64,000 bases of DNA from Athripsodes cinereus (lineage: Eukaryota; Arthropoda; Insecta; Trichoptera; Leptoceridae), in contig OX388327.1 in NCBI GenBank assembly GCA_947579605.1, positions 9,535,122-9,599,121 on the forward strand, in the 5' to 3' direction. This document shows positions 1-12,200 of this stretch, piece by piece. Under the pieces are notes generated by a model. That model had not been told where the DNA came from, searched no databases, and saw only the letters and a program-made list of their open reading frames with translations. A program made the translations under genes and the position numbers. Position 1 is the stretch's first letter. Each line of letters opens with the position of its first letter.

Positions 1-1680
1 TATTTTTTATTAAAAAATATTTTGAGTTGATAAAAAGTCAAGGCCTCCATTTGAGAGAATATTGCTGTTATTTATTTTGTTTTTTTTATTTTGTTAACTG
101 TTTTTTTGACAAAAAGGTTTATTGTCATTATTTTTATGTTACAACAGTGAATAAATATTGAAATAAAATATAATACGGTGATCCCAAATAAAAACTTGAA
201 TAACTAAGGAGTACCTATCGCTGGTTAAAGTATTTCTTGGAAATTGTTGAACACATATTCGAAATATAATTCCTATAAAGTGAATGAAATAGTCCCTATA
301 ACAAATTACTGGACCTATAATCTCACGAAATAATATACAATCTAACCAAACGAAACGTGGACAGATTCTAAAGTACATCAAATCATACAAACAGGAGAAT
401 AAGCCAATAGAAGTGTTAAAAAATCAATTGTAAAACAAAAATGTGATATGTGCGTAGACAATAATATCACAACAACAAAAAACTATGGAAAGAAAAAGAA
501 CTAAAAAATACCCAAACGAAATTCATAAACCATTCGTCATGCACGATTGGCCACTCGTTTTCATCTACAAGGATCAATAGGTACGTCTCTCAGACCTCGA
601 GTAAAAACTACCTATCAATAAATTTATAATTTTCGTTTCGGATATATTTGTTTATTCAACTCAAAATTATAAAGCTTCTGTTGAGCATACAATAAAAACA
701 ATAAAGCATTGTTAATATTTGAGTTATATTATTTTCATAAATACTCGGCTAACTACTTCATGTTTTTTATTATTATTTAATATTATTATGATCGTTATTG
801 CAAGTGGAACTAAATTCTTACATATGCCGTGAATATTGCGATATCCGTGGAAAATTAACAACACTCATAAAACAAATATAATTGTACTGTATGGACTCAA
901 TAAAAATACGGAGAATTTCTTATTCAATAAACTGAAATATAAAGTACATAATATTATGGAACTAAATAACATCATTTAAATAATGTATGAACTAAAATGC
1001 ACGCAATGAGTGCCATCTTTTTTTTATCTAAATTTGTGATCGACTGAATATATGCCAATTAAACATCACAATATATGAAGTTAGTAACCTATTGAAATAA
1101 ATAAATAATATGAAAACCATTTCTGATTCTATTGCGTTCCAAGTTGTTTGACACATACATACACTCAACTTGTTATAAAAGCTAGAAGTAATAATCCAAC
1201 CGATAATCCGATCCAGTTTCTCATATTACTGTGAGCTTAATTAAGCTAATGCCAATTACTTATAAACGCGATGATTTCTAATTTTTCAATGTGTCAATGA
1301 ATACTTTCTTATTGTCACTTATTACACCAATTCTTTGATGAATCATTGATTAATCTATCCTGTATGGGTAATAAATCAAATAGGTACCAGGGTAGTTACT
1401 CCTCTCTGTTCAAAGTTGGTACATTGGGGGTATCAATGCGTGCTATTTATACAATAACAAATACATCAGTATTATGTGCATAAAAACCACAGGACCTAGA
1501 ACAACACCTTGAGGCACTCCAAATTATTACTGAACAAACATACGGCACGAGATGCATTCCCCTCAATTTCAATCGAAACACGCATTATATTGGGCAAATC
1601 ATGATTAATATCGTTAATATTGTTCATAGGGAATGAATGAAATTTGTATGAATATGTATTAAATATTCAATAACATAACA
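1..1680. other. Non-coding AT-rich DNA, no gene seen
   Basis: No ORF with recognisable protein similarity and no convincing repeat copy was found. The stretch is probably a distal intron or flank of the Lim1 gene, whose homeodomain exons must lie further left on the minus strand. Confidence 0.5.
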
Positions 1681-1686
1681 TGTTGT

Positions 1687-1887
1687 TATAGACAATTCAC
1701 ACGGATCGAGATAGTCCCAAACTATCGCGACGATATACACAATGTACTTAACACATATACCTACGTGTAACACCAAGACCCAGAACAATTAGAAAAAAAT
1801 AATTCTTCGTTTTGCCCTAACCGGGAATCGAACCCGGAACCTCGTGACTCAAAGGCAATAGCATTATCTCCGTGCCACAGCGGTCGT
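1687..1887 (-). repeat. tRNA-derived SINE, family A
   Basis: On the minus strand it carries a tRNA-like head with a GGTTCGATTCC-type B box and a GTGGCACGGAG-like A box, followed by a tail that ends in a sequence near GTGTGAATTGTC. The same head and tail recur at 17.9, 21.2, 37.7 and 63.1 kb. The head resembles a tRNA but the long unrelated tail marks a SINE, not a tRNA gene. Confidence 0.8.
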
Positions 1888-3757
1888 CAATAAATTTCCA
1901 TAAACATGCTTCACAATACAATTAATTTCTGTTTTAATAGTAGGTTCTATACCTACTTGTTTTTTCGCAAAAATAATATTATAACTTAAGTATGTTTGGA
2001 TAGATATTATTTCAAATTTAATGTACCTATATTTATTGTAATGTAATGTATATCAAAAAGATTTATCAAAACCACGGTTTTGAAAAACTTAATGAAGTTT
2101 TTCATGTAGGTAGGTACTAAATATTTATTCACTGTGTCGATGTTTAGTAGGTAGTAAAATTCTATAATGAAATTAAAAAACAAAATATCTCTTTCAAAGA
2201 AGAATATTTAGTATAAGAAAACATTTGTTTTCTAATTTCATCACGTAGGTAGGTACCTACTAGATGTTGACGAATATTAAAATGCAAAAAGGGGCATCTT
2301 TATAGATATATGTATAAACTTAGATAGATGTAGTAAAATATGATAGAACTAGATAGAATATGTACTAAAATTACTTGAAATGTTTTCATACTTGTAATTC
2401 ATAGCGGTACTGATAATATCAATGTTGGTAAATAAATAGAAGGCACTTGGATCAGAGTCCCGAGTCCCCTATTGTTTTGATAATAATATACCGAGTGGGT
2501 ACATAACATTGTACACACATACCCACAATACGCAGGTTGTGGATCTCTCCATTGAGTACCTACCCACTTGTAAGAGATCTCTAAGGCCCTCCAGGGTCGA
2601 TAGCGACATGAGGGTTAGAGAAGCGATTGTTTTCGCAGTATGTTTGAAAGGCGAATAGTGGTGCTACCTATATATTGTGAATCAAACAGAAGTAGACTTG
2701 GATACTCAAAAAATCATTTTTGACTGACCAAAAATGTTAAAATTTAAAAAAGTTATTTTTGCAGTTAAACTTGCACATTGACTAGATTTTATTTACAATG
2801 ATAGCTTCAAATAATATAAATGAATGAATTACGAATATACGATAGGTAAATTATGTGTCTAGAAATATTACTGCAAGAGTGTTAATATAAAGGATTCAAA
2901 TACTCATAAATATTCAAGCAGTTTCTCCATTTTGACTCTGGAATAAATTAATTCTATTACTGTGGGTAGTCAACTTATAAAAAAGTGGATTAAATAATAA
3001 TAACAATATTTAGTTAGATATAGGTATATATAAATCTAGGTAGGTATACTGATACTGGAAACACAGAAGTGCGTATCTATATACAATGTTAATATCTATG
3101 GATATAGTAATGCTTGGGGCGGGAATCGGTGCATAATGTTACAAAAGCAAAAGGCGATAAACCAGGTGTTGAAACGTTAAAATCTAAAGGAAAACTGTAC
3201 AAAGTTAAAAAAAACAGCGGTTAATATATAATAATATACACACACATTATTTATTTATTAACAATCTTCCTTATTTATTCAAAACATCGGACAATCTACT
3301 AACGTTTGATGATGACGGTATAACACAAAAAGGAGAATGCGTTTTTTTTTCAATATCATACCGAATGGCAATATATTATTATTTGTTATTATTGTGTGAA
3401 AGACGACTTTTCGTACTTCTTTTGTTGTCTGCGGTTTTTAAATAAACAACTTCACGCCTATTTTAAAAATGAAAATATTCAAATTTACAATTATTATTAG
3501 TATTATAATGTTCAAGTCCGTCAAATAACGACAGAGTTATTGATTCTTATATTGTCGTTATGTCAAAGATTATTTTTTCAATAAATAATATGCTTAAATA
3601 TTGGACTGAATCAAAAACCCACAATGCGATTTGGAAAAAAACATCTAGTGTTTAAATAACTGTCAACTAGCGCTAAGCGGATATTATGTACATAACTATG
3701 TTAGAAGAAAAAATCAGGAAAATAAACAGGCATATCCAAATGGTTAAACAGACAAAT

Positions 3758-3932
3758 CCAATCAGACATCTAGATTGGAGAACCATGTTTACGCAATGTA
3801 ACATTGTGCAAAATCTAATCGGAAGAAGTGAGAAAGGCGTCCCATCGCTTACGAATTGGCTCTAGGCTGGCATAAGTGACCACTTTCAGAGTCCATGGAT
3901 AACGTTCACCAATTCCACCATTTTCACTAACA
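3758..3932 (+). repeat. MITE-like element, left TIR present (family I)
   Basis: It begins with CCAATCAGACATCTAGATTGG and continues into a body shared with 9064-9241. That second copy keeps the opposite terminal inverted repeat, which is the reverse complement of this left end with a few mismatches. The right terminal repeat is missing here. No ORF is present, so this is a non-autonomous element. Confidence 0.6.
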
Positions 3933-4864
3933 CGATGTGAGATCCACCTATCGAGAAACATTTTATGCAAACCATAGAAGCAACCCTAAAGATAAATAGA
4001 CGATTTGGAAAGTTTTTGTGGCCTATTCTTAGACGCATAAAAAGGTTTCCATTATATTTAAAGCATGAGGAAAATAGTAGGTACCTACATAATGAATAAA
4101 AAAATAATTTCAATAAAATGGTGTCCCACAAGGTGCCTTCTTAATCCAGTGTTTATTCAATATTTATCCAATATAATATATAATCCAATGAAAGTGATCA
4201 TAGAGAAAATGTAAGACAAATAATTCCAATTTGTTGTTAAATATGTTTTTGAAGTTTTTGTGAGCAGAATGATTCAAAAAATCAATTGAAGATACACTGG
4301 AACGATGGATTCGTGGTGTACACTATGCAAAATTACCTATTGCGGTCATGCACGTGTATCGATAGTATAGTAATAAAATAATGCAATTAAAATTTCATGA
4401 AATGTAAATTATTTTGTGATAATGAAATATGCAGCCTACACTTAACGACAAAACCAACACGTTTCAGAGGTAAAATGTCGTACGAACAATACAATTCCAT
4501 GTACCTACCCACGATTTAATCATATTTGCGGACAGTAAAAATACTAATAGTGTTGCATAAACATTAAAAATTCCATACTCGCTGAAAATACATAAATTCT
4601 GAGATAGTGCGGTTGAAATATTGTTACAAATTAATATTCACAAATAAAAAAATTAAATAGTTCATATACGAAGAGTAGATTTAAATTAAAGCAAGACGTT
4701 TGTTTTCATTTGGTGTTCCGCAGGGAACTAATGTGGGTTCGATTTGAAAGTATGCAATTGCATATTTTTTATTAAATTTATTAAATTAAGTATATTTTAG
4801 ATTTAAAGTAATAATTAATAAAATGTTCAATTTAACGAGATAAATGTATTTGAACTGGACTTAC
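3933..4864. other. Lim1 intron, no feature seen
   Basis: This stretch lies downstream of the donor site at 4864/4865 on the minus strand and is therefore intronic to Lim1. No further exon, in particular no homeodomain exon, can be recognised in it or in anything to its left. Confidence 0.6.
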
Positions 4865-5569
4865 CATGATGTAATGATGGTGCTTTTCCTTCTAAGAAAT
4901 CCTTTTTACATATGAATTTATTATCAGCTAAAACGTATAACTCTTCACCCGTACTCAGCTGTTTTCTACAGACTAAGCAGGTGAAACAATTGAGATGGAA
5001 GACTATTTCTCTCGCTTTACGTACTAACTCTGACGGTGATATGCCGTCACCACAACCGCCACACTTTGTACCATATCGCCTGCAAAAAAAAAATAGAATA
5101 TTAGTATTTGAATTCAAAACTAAAAATCTATTTTACAATACATATTAGCACCGTGCACATTAAAATCTAAACCAATTCAGAATTGGTATTTTTTTTTTTG
5201 AAAACAAGTCACAAACTAATTTTAAGATTTTGAAAATCCTATTTTAATTATGCCAGAAGGAATTAAAATTCGAGTATAAGCGCAATGCATTGTAAATTGC
5301 GATTTCTTATAAATAAACTATTCTTTTACTTTCAGTTTTGTTTCTCATGAAAGCGAAAATTAGCTTCGTTACATATTAGAATATGAGCAATGGTTTACCT
5401 ACCTAAAGAAATCGTTCCTGCAAAATAGTTTAGCTTCTCTAGAGAAGCATTTGTCTGTAAGTGGCTCCCTGCAGTCATTACATCTGACGCAGGAGGCGTG
5501 CCACGCTCTCTCCAGCACCTTCAGGAGGAACTTGTCCAAGATGGGCTTATCGCAGCCCGCGCACGCCAT
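4865..5569 (-). CDS. Lim1: LIM-homeodomain protein Lim1 (Lhx1/5), LIM1 and LIM2 exons, partial
   Basis: Lim1 is a nuclear LIM-homeodomain transcription factor of head, appendage and neuronal patterning. Two exons join in frame: 5403-5601 (acceptor TTTCCAG, donor GTAGGT) and 4865-5079 (acceptor TTTTTGCAG, donor GTAAGT). Starting from the ATG at 5569, LIM domain 1 has C3, C6, H24, C27, C30, C33, C50 and D53. LIM domain 2 has C62, C65, H84, C87, C90, C93, C113 and D116, so all zinc ligands are present. The strings NDFF-R-RYGTKC and QLSTGEELY are typical of Lhx1/5. The ATG matches the position of the vertebrate start, just before CAGC. Since an acceptor precedes it, a 5' UTR exon lies upstream. 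The second exon ends in phase 1, and the homeodomain lies outside the window. The first exon is GC-rich against AT-rich surroundings, as expected for conserved coding DNA. Confidence 0.92.
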
Positions 5570-5601
5570 CACCGTGCCGCCCGCCACCGTCTCGCCGCGC
5601 C

Positions 5602-6326
5602 CTGGAAACAATGCACAAAACACATTACATAGTAGGTACGTACTATAGCCCTATGACCTTGCAGCCGATTCACGTAGGTTGTAGGGTATTTTTCTCAAAT
5701 GATCGTTTTTATATTAATTATTGATATAGATACATTTATATTTACTTCTGGAACAAAACACATCAGATAAAATATTCATTTGAACAACTTTAACTATTAT
5801 AAGTACCTACCTACCTACCTACTTTATTAGCAATCTATGTGTTTAGTAAAATTATGTCAAATCTTTATTTAAAATACTAAATATGACGGACTTTGGTATT
5901 TGGTGAGGAATTTCATTAAACAAAAGGAGTAGCTAAGCGTATTCAATCGATTGGCATTGTCCTTGTAAGATGAAAGACGTCCCTCTTAATAACAAAATAA
6001 CGTAGTAGAAAAAACGTAAGTACCTATTTAATTTCATTATAGAATTTGACTACCTTAACACCCGACGCACTGAATTGCACAAAAATATTTTGAAAAACAC
6101 CTACCTACTCCAAAAAAATTAACAAAAACAATTCGTAAGCCAAAAAAATTAAATCAATATTATAAATATCTAACAATTTTATTCAAAAGATCAAAGAAAT
6201 GTAAGTATTTAGCTTTTTTAAAGCTGTCTTTCAGCTTTGAACAAACTTTACAGATTCTGATCGACTTGGGAAAATTATTGACACTTAATTAAGTAGGTTC
6301 CTAAAGAAATAATAAACTAAAACTAT
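5602..6326. other. Intron or 5' flank of Lim1, nothing recognised
   Basis: AT-rich sequence with a CCTA microsatellite at about 5808-5822. No coding similarity was seen. Confidence 0.5.
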
Positions 6327-6376
6327 ACCATCACGGCACATTCCACAAGTGGGGCAGCCAGCAGACCAGCAGCATA
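6327..6376 (+). repeat. Fragment of repeat family B
   Basis: It matches the start of family B (ACCATCACGGCACATTCC ... GTGGGGCAGCCAGCAGACC), whose fullest plus-strand copy is at 23132-23358. It directly precedes the foldback structure at 6412-6653. Confidence 0.6.
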
Positions 6377-6411
6377 TAACATAAATAAATAATGACTGCT
6401 TATAATATAAA

Positions 6412-6653
6412 ATAAAAATAAAAATAACAAACTTTGTTTAATTCCACTTTAGTCAATACAATAAATAACTAAAACGTTTTCGGGCTTACACCCATCTTCA
6501 GTAGTTACCTACGTGCTTTTTGTAGACTACTGTAGATGGGTGTAACTACTGAAGCACGTAACTACTGAAGATGGGTGTAAGCCCGAAAACGTTTTAGTTA
6601 TTTATTGTATTGACTAAAGTGGAATTAAACAAAGTTTGTTATTTTTATTTTAT
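6412..6653. repeat. Long inverted repeat (foldback), arms about 95 bp
   Basis: The left arm (6412-6508) and right arm (6558-6653) are near-perfect reverse complements. Both contain AAAACGTTTTCGGGCTTAC or its complement. The spacer is about 50 bp and repeats the word AGATGGGTGTAA. No ORF is present. Confidence 0.75.
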
Positions 6654-7390
6654 AAAATGAATTTCCACAGTGTAACTCACATAAAATTAGAAAGTTTGCT
6701 TATAATATATTATTTACACTTCGAGAAAATGATGATGGAATTAGGTAGACACTGAGAACCAAGTAGATACCTGCAGATAATTTAAAAATATTGGTAATTA
6801 GACACAAAGCAATGATAGGTCAGTTAAAACGAGATCGTTTTTGGAAATGCCTCACGAGTTCATGACATTCAAGGATATCTCATCTGACAAACATGGTAAA
6901 TGAAAAAATCACATCAAAACAAATGTCATCTCACGTAAAGAACAAAATGTTGACATCAGCTGGCCTCAACATTTGTATCTAACTGACTTTAAAACATTGA
7001 GAAATCAGTTACAGGTCAATGGATTTGAACATTTGACAAACGATTTTCTATAAAAAAAAATTGTTCGTAGATTTTTCTTAACAAACATTACAATTTGGGA
7101 CAGTTATAAACACAAACAAGTGATGCGTGCTTTTTGATTTCAAATATTTTATTGTTAAACCAGAAAATGATAAAAGCGTAGCCTAGATTTATAGTGGAAC
7201 TGACACATTTGCGTCTAGGAATTTTGGTAGACAAAGAAATTGAAGATATAAAAAAAATTATGGAAAGGTACTTAGCCCATAGGACATTTCAATTTTGATC
7301 GGTTATATAATGCAATAAGCCCGCCTTTTGTCCAATTATTTTATGGTGTACTAAAAGTTATTTTTTGTCTAACGATGACAGAAGTAATAG

Positions 7391-8237
7391 GGTACGCTAT
7401 ATTGTACCGCCTATTAAATCGTACCACCTCAATATTTCCAAAAGTACGCATATTTTTTATAACATTTTAACTCAAATTTCATTGCATAAACATTTCTATC
7501 ATGTTGACGTATTCATTTGATTTGTTTGTGTCAAAATAAATATATCATGAACAAATTATTATTTTTTGGCAATTCGATATAATTTTTTCATTTGGTATCT
7601 AAGGGCATAACACATTAATGGGTAATTATATTACTTTGTAATTATTACCGTTTTAATTCGAAATTTGTATAGTTTGAAAAAGTTTTTGCAATTCGAGCAT
7701 AAGTTTTGAGTTTGGTTTGATATTTGTTGTTTTCTGATATTTGAGCGAGTTCGTTAAATCTTAACACTATGATGCTTCTAAATCGTACCGCTACGATATA
7801 GAGAACCTTTAGTAGGTAGTAAATACTTGGTATATTTTTAATTTATTTGGTAAATGGAAAATAATCTCAGAAATTGTTATGGTTTTTAGAGTTAATAGTT
7901 CTTTCTCCATATCACGTTGTACCAGACTAAATATATTTTAAGAAGTATTATTATTTGTTTCGTTAATGTTGTGCTATTTTTTGTTTGAAATTTACGTAGA
8001 GGTACGATTAAAATACCAGTGGTACGATATAGTAACCCGGTCTGCTATATCGTACCGATGACTACTTTTTTTTTCAATACTATTTTTTATAATATTCATG
8101 TCACTTTTGACCTTCTTGAAATACATATTTAGATAGCCAACTAAATACTCTTTCATTTGGTATATTGAAATATTTACCATGATATTTAGTTTTTACAAAA
8201 AATCACTTTCCGCAAAACCGGTACAATTTAGCCAACT
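7391..8237. repeat. Possible DNA element rich in CGTACC motifs
   Basis: The words CGTACC/GGTACG and GATATAG/CTATATC recur throughout the stretch. Its two ends are imperfect inverted copies: GCTATATTGTACCG near 7397 and CCGGTACAATTTAGCC near 8218. No transposase ORF survives. It may be a decayed DNA transposon, but no target duplication was found. Confidence 0.35.
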
Positions 8238-8375
8238 CTCCCCTAAGTAGGTACCTACTTATTTATTAGTTTACTACATGCTTAATTTTTTTTATAATAA
8301 CTAGATGAACATAATGTTTTGCTATTTAATCATAATCAAAATTCACCAACTACATAATGTACATGATTTGTGCAG

Positions 8376-8445
8376 TTCCTGTCAAAGAATAGGTCTCCAA
8401 GTCTTTTTCATAAGTTTTCCAGTCTCCCGTAAAAAGCAAGGAACA
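8376..8445 (-). repeat. Fragment of repeat family B
   Basis: Minus-strand match to the distal part of family B, the segment that follows the TCTCAATTTTTT region in the 23-kb copy. It is diverged. Confidence 0.4.
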
Positions 8446-9063
8446 GTAAACATCTCTGTAAAGACATTTTAGACCCTAAATTCAGCGATGGAAGAAACTT
8501 AAGACACGTAATAAGTAATGTAGGTATAGGCAGATTAATTATTAAAAAAATGACATTTTGAAAAATGACCCCGTCAACAAGGTGCTTACCTATATGTAAA
8601 AAACGAAATATCATTTTTTGTAAAATCACATAATAATATACTTTATTGTACAAAATATTTACCAAAAATAATAATAAGAACACTTTATTGATCAGAAAAA
8701 AATCATGAGCAATTGGCGAGCCTATTGCCTGGAGGCAATATCTTCCAGCTAACCAAAATAATGTGTGATACTATGTTGACAATGTGTAATTAATACCTAC
8801 TAAATGTGAACAGTTAATACTAAATTTAATTATAACTAATTACATTCTTAGTCCTAAGTAGAACATTATATATGTCATGTTTCCTCTAATAAATACTATA
8901 AAATGAAGGATTAAGCTAAGTACCTACTAGGAACACAACATTGTACATACAAATAATTTTGCACAATGGGAGAGTTTATCATGGAGACAGAGATCTTCCA
9001 ACTACCTAACCCAATAAAATAAAAAAAAAAAACAAAAAAATAATGATAAAAAAATAAAATAAA

Positions 9064-9241
9064 TAACATTGTGCAAAATCTAATCGGAAGAAGTGAGAAA
9101 GGTGTCCCAACGCTTACGAATTGGCTCTAGGCTGGCTTAAGTGATCATTTTCGGTGTCCATGGACAACGTTCACCAATTCACCAATTTTACACAATGTTG
9201 CATTGTGTAGACATGGTTTTCCAATCGAGGTTTCTGATTGG
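9064..9241 (+). repeat. MITE-like element, right TIR present (family I)
   Basis: The body matches 3790-3915. It ends with TTTCTGATTGG, the inverted complement of the left end of the 3758 copy. The left terminal repeat is cut off at an A-rich tract. A third, diverged minus-strand copy lies at about 38370-38455. Confidence 0.6.
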
Positions 9242-10387
9242 TTTTGTCATCAGCACCCAAATCCGGTTAAACAATAAAAAAATTAGTAAATATTCTAAAC
9301 ATGTATAAATAATAATATGATAGGTACTAAAATATATACCAGAACTATAATTATAATATAACTATAATTATAATACATACAAGAATGAAAGGAATAAATA
9401 AAGAATAATAAAACATGTAGATAAATCATAGAGTACCTATAGTATTCAAAAATAGAAGAATTAGGTACACAAGTACCTAGTAGAATTCCATAAGTGTATA
9501 AATTAGATAGAACAAAACGTAAAAGCAAAAATCATAAAACTATAGTTGAAAAAAAATATAGAAGGATTAAAACCAATTCTTCTAAAAATTATACAATTGT
9601 ATTATTCATAAAAACTGAAAGTGTACCTACATACTCGAATGTTTGTTTTGAAATATGATATTCACAGGGTAGGTATATTATAATCTATGTTTTGTTAATA
9701 TTCCTAATCCATATTCAAAGACAAGTTTATGAGAAATCAGGGATAATGTTGTTAATCACATTCTAGGAAAATCAGATTAGCGTAGTTATCATAGAACAAA
9801 ATTACACAAGTTTTTTTTACTATTGTCTGCATAATATAATACCTACAGCAAAACGTAAATAGAGATTGACAATGTCCTAACAAGACAATATACCTACCTA
9901 CGTCTCTCTAGAGATTAAATCGCATAGTAGAGTAAAACACTTGTTTTAATTAATTTTGTTATGGAATTCTACTACCTAAACACCAACACAGTGAATTAAT
10001 ATTGTTTTATCCACTTCAAAGTGTGTTTTTTTTGTAATATTAATCTTTAATAATGATTTTTTACAAAGTTACACTTAAAATAAATAATATTTTAACTATT
10101 TGAAATAATATTTTGACTGTTACATTATTTAGGCGCACGTTGGACCCTGAGTTCTGATAACTATATAGTTTCTGACGGTAGGTATTTACCTTATTACCTA
10201 TGATAAGTGAGCCCTTTCATAAATTTAATATTTATGTCTAAACGTATACCTTCCCAGCATTGTTTCTAGTTTAAAGAGGGGGGGGGGGCTTATTTTTAAA
10301 TTGTCAGAAAAAGTTCAAATTTGGAATAAGAATTTATAAAATTATAAAATTTTCAAAAACTGTGGCGTTTTTTTCGTGAGTTGATTT

Positions 10388-10550
10388 CTGAGTCTCGGCC
10401 TTATACACAAGAAAGAGGTGTGCGGTTTGAACTCAGGTGCCGGTAAACTCCCCTTTTATGACACAACCTTTTAGCTTACTGAGAAAGATGGGTAGGTTAA
10501 GGTACCTAAGGTTGTATATGGGTTTAAAATATATGAGTATGGGTTGTATA
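10388..10550 (+). repeat. tRNA-derived SINE, family C (first of a tandem pair)
   Basis: Diverged copy of the SINE-C unit with a GGTTTGAACTC B-box position and the CCCCTTTT...TTTTAGCTTACT body. A better-preserved copy follows immediately. Confidence 0.6.
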
Positions 10551-10552
10551 TG

Positions 10553-10717
10553 AGTTCGTCGGTAGCCTGGGGGTGGAGTCTCGGCCTTCAGAACAAGGGG
10601 TCCGTGGTTCGATCCCAGGTGCCGGCAAACTCCCCTTTCACGGCACAAGCTTTTAGCTTAGTGTGAAAGGTGTATAAGGTTGTATTTGGGTTTATAACAA
10701 AACCCAGATATATCTTT
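10553..10717 (+). repeat. tRNA-derived SINE, family C
   Basis: The tRNA-like head has a TAGCCTGGGGGT A box and a GGTTCGATCCC B box. The body reads AACTCCCCTTTCACGGCAC, then AAGCTTTTAGCTTA, then AACCCAGATATATC, ending in a T-rich then A-rich tail. The same family recurs at 11.5, 13.6, 33.5 and 59.4 kb. Confidence 0.8.
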
Positions 10718-11249
10718 TTTTTTAAAAAAAAAACCTAGATAGGTACAAATTTTTCAAAAAAAAAAAAGAATTACTGCTATTTTTATCTCCTTTAATAACT
10801 GCTGCTTTTGAACTTCTACAGGGAGGGGCAAATGCTGAAACACCTATACTACTTTTCATTCGACATTCATTTGACATTTCGGTCATATCAATATTTGCAA
10901 CTAGCAGACTATGGCCAACTTCATAGAAGAAAATATAACTCAAAACTTTCTTATAACTCTAAACCTCAGTCCACCATGACTAAAACATTGAGAAAAGAAT
11001 CTTTAGCATCTTACTTGCTATTTGGTTGTTACCTACATAAAATTATCTACTCCAGTAGATACCTACCTACCTAGGCAATATGCATTTACATGTACAAAAC
11101 TCAAAATCCTTTCTTCCTGTGATTTGTAATCCGATTAGGCGGCAAACCTACTCAGCAAGATTCTGACAGGTAGGTAGGTACCCATAAAAGGCGAGTTTTT
11201 GTTCATATTTTTATTAACTTTCGTAAGTGCGACCGTGTAAGGTTTTGGA

Positions 11250-11460
11250 ATTGGATTTAAAAAAACGAAAACAAAGTTCGTAGAAAGTAAAACAAAAAAA
11301 TCAAAGTTGAAAGACTTTTTGAAATTTGTAAAAAAAAAAGTAAAAAGTAAAAAAGTAGAAATTTGTAAAATAAAAAAGGTAAAAAAAAAAAAAAAAAAGA
11401 AAAAAAAACTTTGATGATGTGCAAAAAGAATAAATAAATAAATAAATAAATACCTATTAT
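11250..11460 (+). repeat. A-rich, almost pyrimidine-free tract
   Basis: About 200 bp of almost uninterrupted A with G and few pyrimidines, ending in an AAATA repeat. The piece CTTTGATGATGTGC resembles the 3' UTR of the retrotransposon at 32.5 kb, so it may be a retrotransposon tail. Confidence 0.5.
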
Positions 11461-11520
11461 TGTTCTACACCGTGGAGTGTGTGGGAAAAAATATTTATTT
11501 TATATTTTTTAGAAAAAATA

Positions 11521-11716
11521 CCTATATATCTGGGTTTTTGCTATACAACCTTATACACCTTTCACAGTAAGCTAAAAGCTTGTGTCGTGAAAGGGGAATT
11601 TGCCGGAATATATCTACTATTATACCATCACGGCATATCCCCCAAGTGGGGTAGCCAGCAGACCAGCTGCATGTAATAAATATGCAAGCCGTCTCTCCGT
11701 ACCAATAAAAAAATTA
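11521..11716. repeat. Joined fragments: SINE C (minus) then family B (plus)
   Basis: 11521-11607 is the minus-strand body of SINE C, cut off before its tRNA-like head. From 11614 a plus-strand family B copy runs to about 11716. The abrupt junction suggests one element landed in the other and part was lost. Confidence 0.6.
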
Positions 11717-11879
11717 AATATACCGATGGCGAATTAATCGCAAAGGCCCGATTTCTTCCAACTAACCCAAACATGGGTAGGTATTTTATTTGGAATTAAT
11801 GTATTTTTATTTATTAGTTGTGCACTAACTGTTTAAAATAATGCTCTAACGTTCTTATGTTAATAATATTATTTATTTT

Positions 11880-12200
11880 TTTATAAATTACAATTTACAT
11901 ACATACTTTATTGATGCTGCCCAACTAGGTATATCCTGTACTAGGGCAGACATCTCACAAACATATCAATAATTTACAAACATATATACACAATCACAAA
12001 AAGCATTCATCTCCTACATACGCACAATCACATTCATAACAAGCAAATACTGCACTGTAAACTGTCCATACATGAAATAATACACAAACAAACTATTTCT
12101 CCATATAAAATAAAAAAAAAAAAAACACATTCCTCTACATTACATACACATCACAAATCCCACACCACATATTATTGCAACAACATACCTACTGTGAAAG
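11880..12200. other. C/A-rich low-complexity stretch, possible retroelement tail
   Basis: The plus strand is rich in C and A with many CACA and ACATAC words. It resembles in reverse the tails around 24.15 and 47.95 kb. No gene was seen. Confidence 0.3.

Noticed and set aside
1687..1887. tRNA gene suggested by A and B boxes (also at 10.5, 13.6, 21.3, 37.8, 59.4 and 63.1 kb)
   Set aside because: Each tRNA-like head is followed by a long shared tail and recurs as a dispersed repeat with mutations in the stems. These are SINEs.
9295..9528. 77-codon hydrophobic minus-strand frame
   Set aside because: It is a low-complexity Tyr/Ile/Leu-rich reading of an AT repeat (TATAATTATAATA). There is no start context and no similarity.
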